A stretch of 64,000 bases of DNA from Gloeotrichia echinulata CP02 (GTDB taxonomy: Bacteria > Cyanobacteriota > Cyanobacteriia > Cyanobacteriales > Nostocaceae). A program made the position numbers and the translations under genes. The stretch covers positions 6,578,001-6,642,000 of the forward strand of contig CP051187.1 of assembly GCA_038087035.1 (NCBI GenBank), read 5' to 3'. Under the pieces are notes generated by a model. It was not told the origin of the DNA, ran no database searches, and was given only the letters and a program-made list of their open reading frames with translations. Shown here piece by piece: positions 54,760 to 63,226 of the stretch (position 1 is the stretch's first letter; each line of letters opens with the position of its first letter).

Positions 54760-55000
54760 AACTGGGAGTTGGGAGTTATGAGTTGGGAGTTATGAGTGAG
54801 GAGTTAGGAGTTATGAGTGAGGAGTTAGGAGTTATGAGTGAGGAGTTAGGAGTGAGGAGTTGGGAGTTTCAAGGACAAATGACTTTTGACTTTTGACTTT
54901 TGACTTTTGACTTTTGACTTTTGACTTTTGACTTTTGACTTTTGACTTTTGACTTTTGACTTTTGACTTTTGACCAATGACAAATGACAAATGACAAATG
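54760..55000. repeat. Short tandem repeat block
   Basis: GGAGTTATGAGTGA-type units up to 54870, then about thirteen TTTTGAC heptamers (about 54880-54973), then ACAAATG heptamers that run into the next gene's start. Confidence 0.85.
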
Positions 55001-55003
55001 ACA

Positions 55004-55702
55004 ATGAACATAATCACAGCAATAACCACAGCAATTACAGCCTTTACAGCTACCAACCTTGATGATTTGGTGATTTTGACACTTTTGTTCTCACAAATAA
55101 ATGCAACTTTCCATCGTTGGCATATTGTTGTTGGTCAGTATATAGGCTTTGCGGCACTTGTGCTAGCTAGCATTCCCGGCTTTTTTGGGGGTTTAATTTT
55201 TCCACCACATTGGATTGGACTGCTGGGACTCATACCCATAGCTATCGGTTTGGGTCGTTGGCTGAATCAAGAAAGTGATTCATCAGAGGAAGTCAATCAA
55301 AATGCGAATCTATCCCCAACCTCTGGTCTAGCCAATTTTCTTTCTCCTCAAACTTATAGCGTCGCAGCAATTACCATCGCCAACGGGAGTGATAATATAG
55401 GTATCTATGTACCCTTGTTTGCCAGCAATAACTTAGGGGAACTGGTGGTGATGCTCAGTGTATTCTTTACCCTCGTTGGGGTTTGGTGCTATGCGAGTTA
55501 CCAATTAACCCGCCAAAGTGCGATCGCTAATTTCTTGACTCGCTATGGTAATAGTCTGGTTCCCTTTGTTTTAGTGGGATTGGGTACGTTTATTATCTTG
55601 GACAGTCAAGCTATGACTCCCCTGGCTTTAATAGCGAGTTGTTTATGTTTGATGGGAATAGTCAAGAAATATAGACCCTCAAAAGAAGTGGAAAATAATT
55701 GA
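55004..55702 (+). CDS. CadD-like cadmium resistance transporter, first of pair
   Basis: A 232-residue membrane protein with five or six segments. TAFTATNLDDLVILTLLF at the N-terminus and YSVAAITIANGSDNIGIYVPLFAS in the second half carry the paired acidic motifs (NLDD, GSDN) of the CadD/LysE-superfamily. Members are linked to cadmium or other cation efflux. ATG at 55004 is preferred to the ATG at 54998, which belongs to the ACAAATG repeat. The second copy begins 20 bases downstream. Confidence 0.85.
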   Translation: MNIITAITTAITAFTATNLDDLVILTLLFSQINATFHRWHIVVGQYIGFAALVLASIPGFFGGLIFPPHWIGLLGLIPIAIGLGRWLNQESDSSEEVNQNANLSPTSGLANFLSPQTYSVAAITIANGSDNIGIYVPLFASNNLGELVVMLSVFFTLVGVWCYASYQLTRQSAIANFLTRYGNSLVPFVLVGLGTFIILDSQAMTPLALIASCLCLMGIVKKYRPSKEVENN

Positions 55703-55722
55703 AATAGGCGATAGATGGCGTC

Positions 55723-56382
55723 ATGGTTAAGCTTGTCGAAGTCATAATTGCAGCGATCGCATCCTTTGCAGCCACCAATCTAGATGACATTATCATCTTA
55801 ATGATATTCTTCGCACAAGTAAATCCTCACTTTCGTCGCCGACACATCATTATTGGTCAATATCTAGGCTTTAGCGTCATTCTCATCGCTAGTCTACCGG
55901 GTTTCTTTGGTGGCTTAATCATACCAAAAGCTTGGATTGGGATACTCGGTTTAGTCCCCATCGCTATAGGTATCAACCGCCTAGTCAATCGTGACAGTAA
56001 AGAAAACGAAATTCAGACAGTATCTGATGAATTAAACTCAACAACAGGGAATACATCTATGGTGTCAATACTTGCTAGTGTTCTTTCTCCCCAAACTTAT
56101 AAAGTTGCAGCCGTAACTCTTGCTAATGGAGGAGATAATATTGGGATTTATGTGCCACTATTCGCAAGTAGCAACCTAGTAAGTTTAGGAGTAATTCTCA
56201 GCGTTTTCTTGATATTGATTGGGGTTTGGTGCTACATCGCTTACCAATTAACTCTCCATCCCACAATTGCCCAAATTTTAACTCGCTACGGTCATGGGAT
56301 TGTTCCTTTTGTATTAATTGGTTTAGGAATTTTCATTTTAATAGAAAGCGGTACTTATCGCCTAATCCCGCAGTTCCAATAA
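55723..56382 (+). CDS. CadD-like cadmium resistance transporter, second of pair
   Basis: A 219-residue paralog of the preceding gene with the same motifs (FAATNLDDIIILMIFF, YKVAAVTLANGGDNIGIYVPLFAS). Tandem arrangement suggests co-transcription and possibly a heteromeric transporter. No metal regulator gene is adjacent. Confidence 0.85.
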   Translation: MVKLVEVIIAAIASFAATNLDDIIILMIFFAQVNPHFRRRHIIIGQYLGFSVILIASLPGFFGGLIIPKAWIGILGLVPIAIGINRLVNRDSKENEIQTVSDELNSTTGNTSMVSILASVLSPQTYKVAAVTLANGGDNIGIYVPLFASSNLVSLGVILSVFLILIGVWCYIAYQLTLHPTIAQILTRYGHGIVPFVLIGLGIFILIESGTYRLIPQFQ

Positions 56383-56504
56383 ATCGCCGACTGTAGCTTT
56401 CCAGATATGTTGCTCATCCTCAATACCTTAAATACTTTGTGGAAGTAACATAAAAATTGAATAAACAATTCTCAAAATTCTCATTCTGACAAAGGAAAAA
56501 AATC

Positions 56505-57149
56505 ATGAAAGTCTTCAAAATTGCTTTAGTAGTTCTAGCACTTTTGGTAAACTTCGTAATTGCTGAACCCTCATGGGCGGACAGACCAAAACTGACTTTA
56601 GCTCCTGAATATACCGAAATTACTCAAGCATACAATGACCTCTTGGAAGCAAAGAAAGCACCAGAAACATCAGGTTATACAGCAGAAGAAATTGAGCGGA
56701 AGTTGGGACAATTACAACTGCAAAAATATATCATAGAATCTGCTCGTACCTGGGCACAGTGTCGAAATGAAACTGGTAAAACACTGGCTGTTTACACCCA
56801 TAAACCCAAAAAATCTGCTCCTTTCCAAGTCGGTAGCCTCTACTTTTTAGGAAATGGTGAAATTACAGAAAACGAATGGAATTGTGATGCTATTTATTTA
56901 CCGACTGGTGCCAAAGTTGCTGGGTTAACCCCTGGTGACACCCAAGGACAAGAATTAACCGCATCCCTAGCAATCAAAATCGTCCCCGGAACTCAATTAG
57001 TAGCTACAACAAATCCCACAACTGGTGCAATTGAATTCAATGTACCCCCCGCTCAAATTATCAAAACAGGTGAAGGTAATTTGTTAATCCCTGATTACTC
57101 AATAGCGCAAATCGAAGCACAAGTTCCCAACGCCCCAATTGAAGATTAG
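56505..57149 (+). CDS. Secreted protein of unknown function
   Basis: A 214-residue protein with a clear signal peptide (MKVFKIALVVLALLVNFVIAEPSWA, cleavage after SWA). The mature part begins with a helical stretch (ITQAYNDLLEAKKAPE, AEEIERKLGQLQLQKYIIESA), then a beta-rich region with two cysteines (WAQCRNETGK, ENEWNCDAIYLPTG) that may form a disulfide. Family not recognised. A ribosome binding site (AAAGGAA) precedes the ATG. Confidence 0.7.
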   Translation: MKVFKIALVVLALLVNFVIAEPSWADRPKLTLAPEYTEITQAYNDLLEAKKAPETSGYTAEEIERKLGQLQLQKYIIESARTWAQCRNETGKTLAVYTHKPKKSAPFQVGSLYFLGNGEITENEWNCDAIYLPTGAKVAGLTPGDTQGQELTASLAIKIVPGTQLVATTNPTTGAIEFNVPPAQIIKTGEGNLLIPDYSIAQIEAQVPNAPIED

Positions 57150-57185
57150 GAAATAGAGAATAAGGAGAAAGATATATATTCTCCG

Positions 57186-57283
57186 ATTTGAACCACATTC
57201 TTTGTAGGGGTTTAACAATGTGTAGGGGTTTAGCAATGCTAAACCCCTACAGTGTGGTCTATTTACCTGAAAATACCTGTAAG
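57186..57283. mobile_element. MITE-like repeat with TTTAGCA core
   Basis: Same outer arms as the other family members (TTTGAACCACA, GTGGTCTATTTACCTGAAAAT) but with a different palindromic core, half-site GTAGGGGTTTAGCA. A duplicated half-core (GTAGGGGTTTAACA) precedes it. Confidence 0.8.
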
Positions 57284-57343
57284 CTTTAAAATGGAAAATG
57301 CCGATTTAACGATTTAACTTTATTTGCAGCTAGGTAATTAACA

Positions 57344-58090
57344 ATGGTTGAATCTGATTTTTTTAAATCTAATATTTGCAAACGTTTGGAGTCATTCCAG
57401 AGATTTTTTAAACAATTATTGATTACTCATTGGTACTCTCTAATTGTGTTGTTTATGGGAGTTTATATACCTTTACAAATATTTGAAATATTAGCAGTTA
57501 AAGTGTGGCAGAATAAAGGTAGTTTTACGTGGGATGTACCTGTATTGTTAGCAATTCACGAGACGGCACACCCGCCATTAGATATATTTGCATTAGCGCT
57601 GACTAAGCTGGGATCGGTTTATATTGCGTTGCCAATTTTTGGAGCGATCGCACTTATATTATTACTTACTAGACAGTGGCGAAATTTTGTCTATGTCATC
57701 ACAGCCGGAGTGGGAAACGCTATCATCAACCTCACAGCAAAGGAATTAATCCATCGAATGCGTCCTCACCTGTGGGAGTCTAGCTATCATCATTATGGTT
57801 ACGCATTTCCTAGCGGTCATGCTATGACTAGTATGACGCTGGTAGTAGTGTTAGTAATTTTAGCTCCCAAGACATCTTGGCGATCGCTAGTGATGATTCT
57901 TGGTGGCTTATTTGTCTTGGCTATTGCTTGGACACGGTTATACCTAGGAGTTCACTTTCCTAGTGACATCTTAGCCGGATGGATGCTTGCATTAGCTTGG
58001 GCGTTCGGGGTGAATTTGATTATCAGACCGCATTTGACTACAATAATTAATGAAACTTTATTGATTTCTGGAGAAGAAAATATTCTTTAA
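57344..58090 (+). CDS. PAP2 family phosphatase (membrane)
   Basis: A 248-residue integral membrane phosphatase with all three PAP2 motifs: KELIHRMRP (KxxxxxxRP), YAFPSGHAMTS (PSGH) and WTRLYLGVHFPSDILAG (SRxxxxxHxxxD with Thr for Ser). Members dephosphorylate phosphatidate, undecaprenyl diphosphate or diacylglycerol diphosphate on the outer face of the membrane. The exact substrate cannot be read from the sequence. Confidence 0.9.
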   Translation: MVESDFFKSNICKRLESFQRFFKQLLITHWYSLIVLFMGVYIPLQIFEILAVKVWQNKGSFTWDVPVLLAIHETAHPPLDIFALALTKLGSVYIALPIFGAIALILLLTRQWRNFVYVITAGVGNAIINLTAKELIHRMRPHLWESSYHHYGYAFPSGHAMTSMTLVVVLVILAPKTSWRSLVMILGGLFVLAIAWTRLYLGVHFPSDILAGWMLALAWAFGVNLIIRPHLTTIINETLLISGEENIL

Positions 58091-58231
58091 ATATAGAAAA
58101 TTTAAAATCAAAAATGGATATGCATTAATCACAGCAATTATGTCAAAAATGTAAAAAAATCACATTAGATTTCCAGAATACAAAAACTCTATCGTCTTTT
58201 TTATACACCTAAAAATATAGGAGAATGAAAT

Positions 58232-59068
58232 TTGAATATTTGGGAATTTTCTTTATTAGTCTGGATTGGTTCATTTACCGCTGGCTTAGTTGGCGCACTA
58301 ACTGGGTTAGGTGGTGGTGTCGTAATTGTTCCCTTATTAACTTCAGTATTTGGTGTTGATATCCGCTATGCTGTCGGTGCATCATTAGTATCTGTAATTG
58401 CTACTTCCTCTGGTGCTGCGTCTAGTTATATTAAGAAAGGCTATACCAATTTACGATTGGGAATGTTTTTAGAAGTAGCCACAACAATCGGCGCAATTTT
58501 TGGGGCGTTGATTTCCACTGTGATTTCTGTAAAACATTTGACTATTGTCTTGGCGCTCGTTCTACTTTATTCAGCCTATCTTTCACAACAACCCAGAACT
58601 GAACATGAACAAAGCGAGTCAACAGATCCAATAGCAAACTATCTCAAACTTAATAACAATTACCCAACCCCTGAGGGAATCATCTCTTATCAAGTTCAAG
58701 CTGTACCGGCTGGATTTACCATTATGTTAATCGCTGGCGTGCTTTCTGGATTACTGGGTATTGGATCGGGAGCTTTTAAAGTATTAGCAATGGATCAAGC
58801 CATGCGTCTACCATTTAAAGTTTCCACAACCACCAGTAATTTCATGATTGGTGTCACAGCAGCAGCATCAGCAGGAGTTTATCTAGCAAGAGGTTATATA
58901 GACCCAGGATTGGCAATGCCTGTAATGTTAGGGGTATTACCTGGTGCTTTTTTAGGTGCTAAAATTCTGGTAGAAACTCAAACCCAGATATTGAGAATCA
59001 TCTTTAGTCTGGTATTGGGAACAATGGCTTTAAAGATGGTCTACAATAATCTCATGGGGGGGGTATAA
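58232..59068 (+). CDS. TauE/SafE family permease, paired with DUF1634
   Basis: A 278-residue membrane protein starting with TTG, with AGGAG eight bases upstream; the nearby ATG at 58225 is out of frame. Signature segments: FTAGLVGALTGLGGGVVIVPLLTSVFGVDIRYAVGASLVSVIATSS and GVLSGLLGIGSGAFKVLAMDQAM. It exports or imports small anions such as sulfite or organosulfonates in characterised relatives. The DUF1634 gene begins two bases after its stop, a pairing found in many bacteria, implying a two-part transporter. Confidence 0.9.
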   Translation: MNIWEFSLLVWIGSFTAGLVGALTGLGGGVVIVPLLTSVFGVDIRYAVGASLVSVIATSSGAASSYIKKGYTNLRLGMFLEVATTIGAIFGALISTVISVKHLTIVLALVLLYSAYLSQQPRTEHEQSESTDPIANYLKLNNNYPTPEGIISYQVQAVPAGFTIMLIAGVLSGLLGIGSGAFKVLAMDQAMRLPFKVSTTTSNFMIGVTAAASAGVYLARGYIDPGLAMPVMLGVLPGAFLGAKILVETQTQILRIIFSLVLGTMALKMVYNNLMGGV

Positions 59069-59069
59069 A

Positions 59070-59573
59070 ATGTATAAATTGAATTTTGGTTCGCGGTTGG
59101 GTTCTTCAGGACAGCCAGAAAGTAAAGTAGTTGCAATACCCTTTCAACAGCAACATCCAGATTCGGAGATTACAGCACTAGACAAACAAGACTCTACAAA
59201 AATAGCAGATACAAAACAGCTAGAAAATTGGCTCAGTAACCTACTAAAATATGGGGTTATTATTGCTAGCACTGTAGTCTTATGTGGAGGAATATTGTAC
59301 TTGTATAGCCACGGTTTTGAACCTGCTCAATATCAGTTTTTTCAAGGAGAACCATCTGAGTTTAGTTCCCCATCTGGAGTGATCACAGCAATTTTATCAG
59401 GTAGTAGTCGCGGTATTATCCAATTTGGTCTATTGCTATTAATTTCTACTCCTATTATTCGCGTGTTAATTTCTCTATTAGCTTTCTTGCTACAGCGAGA
59501 CTTCACTTACGTGATTGTCACTTTGTTAGTATTAGCTGCTATAACGTACAGCTTTGTAGGCGCTTATTATTAA
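59070..59573 (+). CDS. DUF1634 membrane protein
   Basis: A 167-residue protein with a 50-residue soluble N-terminus and three membrane segments (GVIIASTVVLCGGILYLYSHGF, IIQFGLLLLISTPIIRVLISLLAFLL, FTYVIVTLLVLAAITYSFVGAYY). The family usually neighbours TauE/SafE permeases, as here, and is presumed to be an accessory subunit. Confidence 0.85.
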   Translation: MYKLNFGSRLGSSGQPESKVVAIPFQQQHPDSEITALDKQDSTKIADTKQLENWLSNLLKYGVIIASTVVLCGGILYLYSHGFEPAQYQFFQGEPSEFSSPSGVITAILSGSSRGIIQFGLLLLISTPIIRVLISLLAFLLQRDFTYVIVTLLVLAAITYSFVGAYY

Positions 59574-59651
59574 AATAATGGCTTTGCTTAATTAATTGCG
59601 GTATAAATCCAGATATTGTCGGGTGCATCAGTGCTAATAAGCTGTTACGCT

Positions 59652-59749
59652 TTTACAGCCATTTTCAGGTAAATAGACCACGCTTTTGGGGCGCAAGGCC
59701 TTGCGCCCCTACGAAGATCTGTGGTTCAAATGAATGAAAACTGCTGTAA
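59652..59749. mobile_element. MITE-like palindromic repeat, GCGCAAGG core
   Basis: Complete copy: TTTACAGCCATTTTCAGGTAAATAGACCACG on the left, a GGGGCGCAAGG palindrome, and TGGTTCAAATGAATGAAAACTGCTGTAA on the right. The 490-base gap 59574-60063 consists largely of this element, the one at 59762 and a bare TTTAGCA-type palindrome at about 60011-60036. Confidence 0.82.
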
Positions 59750-59761
59750 GTTGCATATAGG

Positions 59762-59890
59762 GCAATACAGTTCAGTTAAGGAAAATTGTCGTAGGGGCAC
59801 GGCACGAATAAAATTGTCGTTAGAAGAAAAAATTGTGGATGCCGTGCCCCTACAGTGTATATCATTCGAGCCTAACTGAACTGTATTGGC
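59762..59890. mobile_element. Second MITE type with split GGCACGG core
   Basis: Outer inverted repeats GCAATACAGTTCAGTTAAGG and CCTAACTGAACTGTATTGGC differ from those of the main family. Inside is the GTAGGGGCACGGCA/TGCCGTGCCCCTAC core, interrupted by about 34 unrelated bases. The same core is thus carried by more than one kind of outer arm. Confidence 0.8.
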
Positions 59891-60063
59891 ATATAGCGTA
59901 GTTTTGGTAAGCATAAGGTAAGCAAGCTACCTTCTTCAACTCAACCTACGATTCTAGGACTTACGCCAGAAAATCCCAAATATGTGTGATGGAAAAAGCC
60001 GGATCTGTCGTAGGGGTTTAGCATTGCTAAACCCCGAAAGTGCGGATATATAAGAAATAACGA

Positions 60064-60858
60064 CTACTTAAATAAGTTGTCTACATCAAATTTAAGTCCA
60101 CCTTCAGTCACAATTTTTGGTAAATTTCCATTCCACTTTTCTATCGCTTGTTTTTGCAAAAGTTCTGGCGTTAATGTTTCACGAATTAATTTTTGTGCTT
60201 CTGCTTCCCCTTTCGCTAAATTAACCTTTGCTTCTGCTTCTTTGATTGCTTTGAGAGCTACAAACTCAGTCATTTTTGCTTCCTGTTCAGCAATCTGTTT
60301 TGCTTCTACCGCATCGCTAAACCGTCGTGAAAAGTGAATGTGAACTAGGGAAATATCATCGACAGCAACATGATAGTTAGCCAATCTGGAAGTTAATAAA
60401 CCATCTACCCCTGTTTTCACTTCTGGACGTTTGATAATAATTTCTTCCGCCGTATATTTGGACATAACAGCTTTTAATACTTCTTCAACTGCTGGGTTGA
60501 TAATCTTATTTATTACCTCTTGTTCATCTCCAATTTGTTGAAAAATTAAATTTACTTGTTCTGGTATGATATGCCAATTGAGGGCTACATCCGTAAAAAC
60601 ATCTTGTAAATCTTTAGAGGATGCTTCAGCAGAAATTTCCTGCTTTTGCACTCGAATACTCAAATTTTTTACCGCATTAACTAGGGGTATAATTAGGTGA
60701 ATTCCTTCTTCTAGTATTGTAGATTGGACTTGACCAAACTTCATTAATACACCCCGCTCTCCAGCGTTGACAATTACAAAAGGCCAAAAAATTATCGTTA
60801 TCAGTGCAAAAATCAAAGTAATTTTAATCACAAAGTTACGAGTTTTATTGGTCTTCAT
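60064..60858 (-). CDS. Prohibitin/HflC-like SPFH domain protein
   Basis: A 264-residue membrane-anchored SPFH protein: one N-terminal membrane segment (residues 9-30), then GERGVLMKFGQVQSTILEEGIHLIIPLVNAVKNLSIRVQKQEI, a prohibitin-type band-7 domain, and a long coiled coil (EAKQIAEQEAKMTEF, KAIKEAEAKVNLAKGEAEAQKLI). Such proteins form ring or cage assemblies in the membrane that control proteases such as FtsH. No protease gene is adjacent. Confidence 0.9.
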   Translation of the reverse strand: MKTNKTRNFVIKITLIFALITIIFWPFVIVNAGERGVLMKFGQVQSTILEEGIHLIIPLVNAVKNLSIRVQKQEISAEASSKDLQDVFTDVALNWHIIPEQVNLIFQQIGDEQEVINKIINPAVEEVLKAVMSKYTAEEIIIKRPEVKTGVDGLLTSRLANYHVAVDDISLVHIHFSRRFSDAVEAKQIAEQEAKMTEFVALKAIKEAEAKVNLAKGEAEAQKLIRETLTPELLQKQAIEKWNGNLPKIVTEGGLKFDVDNLFK

Positions 60859-61001
60859 AATTAATCATAAAATGGCAATTTTATTTAATTATTTCATATT
60901 CTGGTCATCATGTAGCAGCATAGCGACACCCTGATACACCTGCTGATGGGGGTTTGAACTGCCAACATTGCTTACAATCAATAATCTGTATCCACCTAAT
61001 T

Positions 61002-61236
61002 ATGCCCAAAAAGTTTCGCATCAACTTTAATTCTCTGCTAGGCTTGCTACTGCTGCTGCTGTCTTTGTGGGCGATCGCGCAGGAATTGCGCGGGTATAAT
61101 TACCATGATGTCCTCAACGCTTTGACGGCTATTCCTAAACGACACTTAAGTTGGGCAATTTGCTTAACAGCTTTTGGCTATCTGGTCATGGCTAGTTATG
61201 ATATCCTGGCATTTAGCTACCTGTTTCAAGTGAGAA
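61002..61236 (+). pseudogene. N-terminal fragment of a YbhN/UPF0104-like flippase-type protein
   Basis: From ATG 61002 the frame encodes MPKKFRINFNSLLGLLLLLLSLWAIAQELRGYNYHDVLNALTAIPKRHLSWAI and a second membrane segment, the start of lysylphosphatidylglycerol synthetase-like (UPF0104) proteins. After about 78 residues similarity ends at a short direct repeat (CTGTTTCAAGTGAGAA twice) and the sequence becomes antisense to a HicB gene. The remaining 250 or so residues of the family are missing. Confidence 0.72.
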
Positions 61237-61246
61237 TGTTCCTGTT

Positions 61247-61510
61247 TCAAGTGAGAACATTGTTGAGATCAATATTATCCATTACTGGTAGAGAATGTCC
61301 CAGCTTTAACCCAAGCAAAATCCAGTCTTCTAGTGTCGAGCGTAATTCATCCTCACAGTCGCGCAAAGTCGATGCAAAGGCGATCACTCCTTTGCAAACA
61401 GGAATTCTACCTGTAAATGTACCATCTTCTAACTTGTCATAAATTGCCTGGGCGATCGCTCGGTCAACATAGTCGCTGAGAATAAACTTTATCGCCATGA
61501 AATCTCGCAT
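61247..61510 (-). CDS. HicB-family antitoxin-like protein, C-terminally truncated
   Basis: An 87-residue HicB-like protein: MAIKFILSDYVDRAIAQAIYDKLEDGTFTGRIPVCKGVIAFASTLRDCEDELRSTLEDWILLGLKLGH. The typical C-terminal tail after LPV.D.IDLN is replaced by NVLT and a stop exactly at the junction with the flippase-like fragment. No hicA toxin is seen on either side. ATG at 61498 (MAIKF) is an equally good start. Confidence 0.8.
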   Translation of the reverse strand: MRDFMAIKFILSDYVDRAIAQAIYDKLEDGTFTGRIPVCKGVIAFASTLRDCEDELRSTLEDWILLGLKLGHSLPVMDNIDLNNVLT

Positions 61511-61613
61511 TGTGCTACCAGTTTCATCTTACGTTAAAAATAAATCGAGCAATGATTCGGGGGTAATCGTTATTCTATAATTTATCAGGACGCCTTTACA
61601 CCAAAAATATTGC

Positions 61614-63164
61614 ATGTCTCGTTGGTTCAACATCGCAGGTCCATGTAAAGCTGACAAACACTACATGCTGTCGCCCACCAGTCGGCTACCCAACTTAGAG
61701 CAGCTAATTGAACAAGAAAGTTATTTTGTCATTCATGCACCTCGCCAAACAGGTAAAACCACTGCGATGTTAGCATTGGCGAAACAACTCACAGAAAGTG
61801 GACGCTACACAGCGGTCATGGTATCAGCAGAAGTGGGAAGCCCCTACAGCCATGACCCTGGCGCCGCCGAATTAGCAATTCTCGGCGCTTGGCGGAATAT
61901 GATTTCCGTGCGTTTACCTCCTTCTTTGCAACCTCCGACTTGGGTTTATCTGGAACCTGGACAAAGAATTCAAGCAAGTTTACAGGCTTGGTCACAAGCT
62001 TCACCACGACCTTTGGTAGTATTTATTGATGAAATTGACTCTCTACAAAATGAAGCGTTAATTTCAATTTTGCGACAGTTGCGTGATGGTTATCCCTCTC
62101 GTCCCGAAAATTTTCCCTTGTCTGTGGGTTTGATTGGTTTGCGAGATGTCCGCGATTATAAAATAGCATCGGGTGGCAGTGATAGATTAAATACTTCCAG
62201 TCCTTTTAATATTAAAGTTAGCTCTTTAACATTGAGAGATTTTTTACCTGCTGAGGTACAAGAACTTTACCAGCAACATACCTCCGATACGGGACAAGTT
62301 TTCACAATCGAAGCAACAGCAATGGCGTTCGATTTGACTCAAGGACAACCTTGGTTAGTCAATGCACTAGCGAAAGAAGTTGTAGAGAACATAGTATTAG
62401 ATAGAAATGTCGCGATTACAGATAAACATATTTTCAAAGCCAAGGAAATATTAATCGCTCGCCAAGACACCCATCTTGATTCCCTAGCCCAAAAACTGCG
62501 AGAAAAGCGAATCCAACAAATTATTGAGCCAATATTAGCTGGACTTACATTGGGCGATACTCCCGCAGATGACCGACAATATTTGATTGATTTGGGGTTA
62601 TTGCGACGTGACCCAGCAGGAGGATTAACGATAGCAAACCCTATTTACCGCGAGGTGATTCCCCGTGTTTTAGTCCAAGGTACTCAAGACAGTTTACCTA
62701 ACATTAGCCCTACTTGGTTAACCAAAAAAAGCGAACTAAACACCGATGCTTTACTAGATGCATTTTTGAAATTTTGGCGACAGCATGGTGAACCGTTATT
62801 AGGTAGTGCAGCATACCATGAAATAGCACCACATCTAGTGTTAATGGCGTTCTTACATCGTGTCGTCAATGGAGGTGGAACACTCGAACGCGAATATGCG
62901 ATTGGGAGCGATCGCATGGATTTATGTTTAAGATATGGTTCACTAACCTTGGGAATCGAATTAAAAGTTTGGCGCGATAAAAGAGCCGATCCACTTACGT
63001 CAGGTCTGGAACAATTAGACTCTTATTTAGCTCGCTTGGGATTAGAATCTGGCTGGTTATTCATTTTCGATCAACGCAAAAAAGCACCACCAATTGCAGA
63101 ACGTCTATCAACCCAAATTTTGACCACAAAAAATCAACGTTCTATCACTGTTATCCGTGCGTAG
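61614..63164 (+). CDS. AAA ATPase with C-terminal PD-(D/E)xK-like region
   Basis: A 516-residue protein. The N-terminal STAND/AAA-type ATPase has Walker A APRQTGKTT (about residues 43-51) and Walker B PLVVFIDEIDSL (about 133-144), followed by a winged-helix-like part. The last 130 residues contain ERE..IGSDRMDLCLRYGSLTLGIELKVWRDKR, whose D...ELK pattern matches PD-(D/E)xK nuclease folds, then GLEQLDSYLARLGLESGWLFIFD. Related cyanobacterial proteins are numerous and uncharacterised. A defence or DNA-processing role is possible. Confidence 0.8.
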   Translation: MSRWFNIAGPCKADKHYMLSPTSRLPNLEQLIEQESYFVIHAPRQTGKTTAMLALAKQLTESGRYTAVMVSAEVGSPYSHDPGAAELAILGAWRNMISVRLPPSLQPPTWVYLEPGQRIQASLQAWSQASPRPLVVFIDEIDSLQNEALISILRQLRDGYPSRPENFPLSVGLIGLRDVRDYKIASGGSDRLNTSSPFNIKVSSLTLRDFLPAEVQELYQQHTSDTGQVFTIEATAMAFDLTQGQPWLVNALAKEVVENIVLDRNVAITDKHIFKAKEILIARQDTHLDSLAQKLREKRIQQIIEPILAGLTLGDTPADDRQYLIDLGLLRRDPAGGLTIANPIYREVIPRVLVQGTQDSLPNISPTWLTKKSELNTDALLDAFLKFWRQHGEPLLGSAAYHEIAPHLVLMAFLHRVVNGGGTLEREYAIGSDRMDLCLRYGSLTLGIELKVWRDKRADPLTSGLEQLDSYLARLGLESGWLFIFDQRKKAPPIAERLSTQILTTKNQRSITVIRA

Positions 63165-63226
63165 ATCTTATTCAGCAACGCTGAAAAAAAACATTACATT
63201 TTCCTATATTTTTTCTCTATTTGCTC

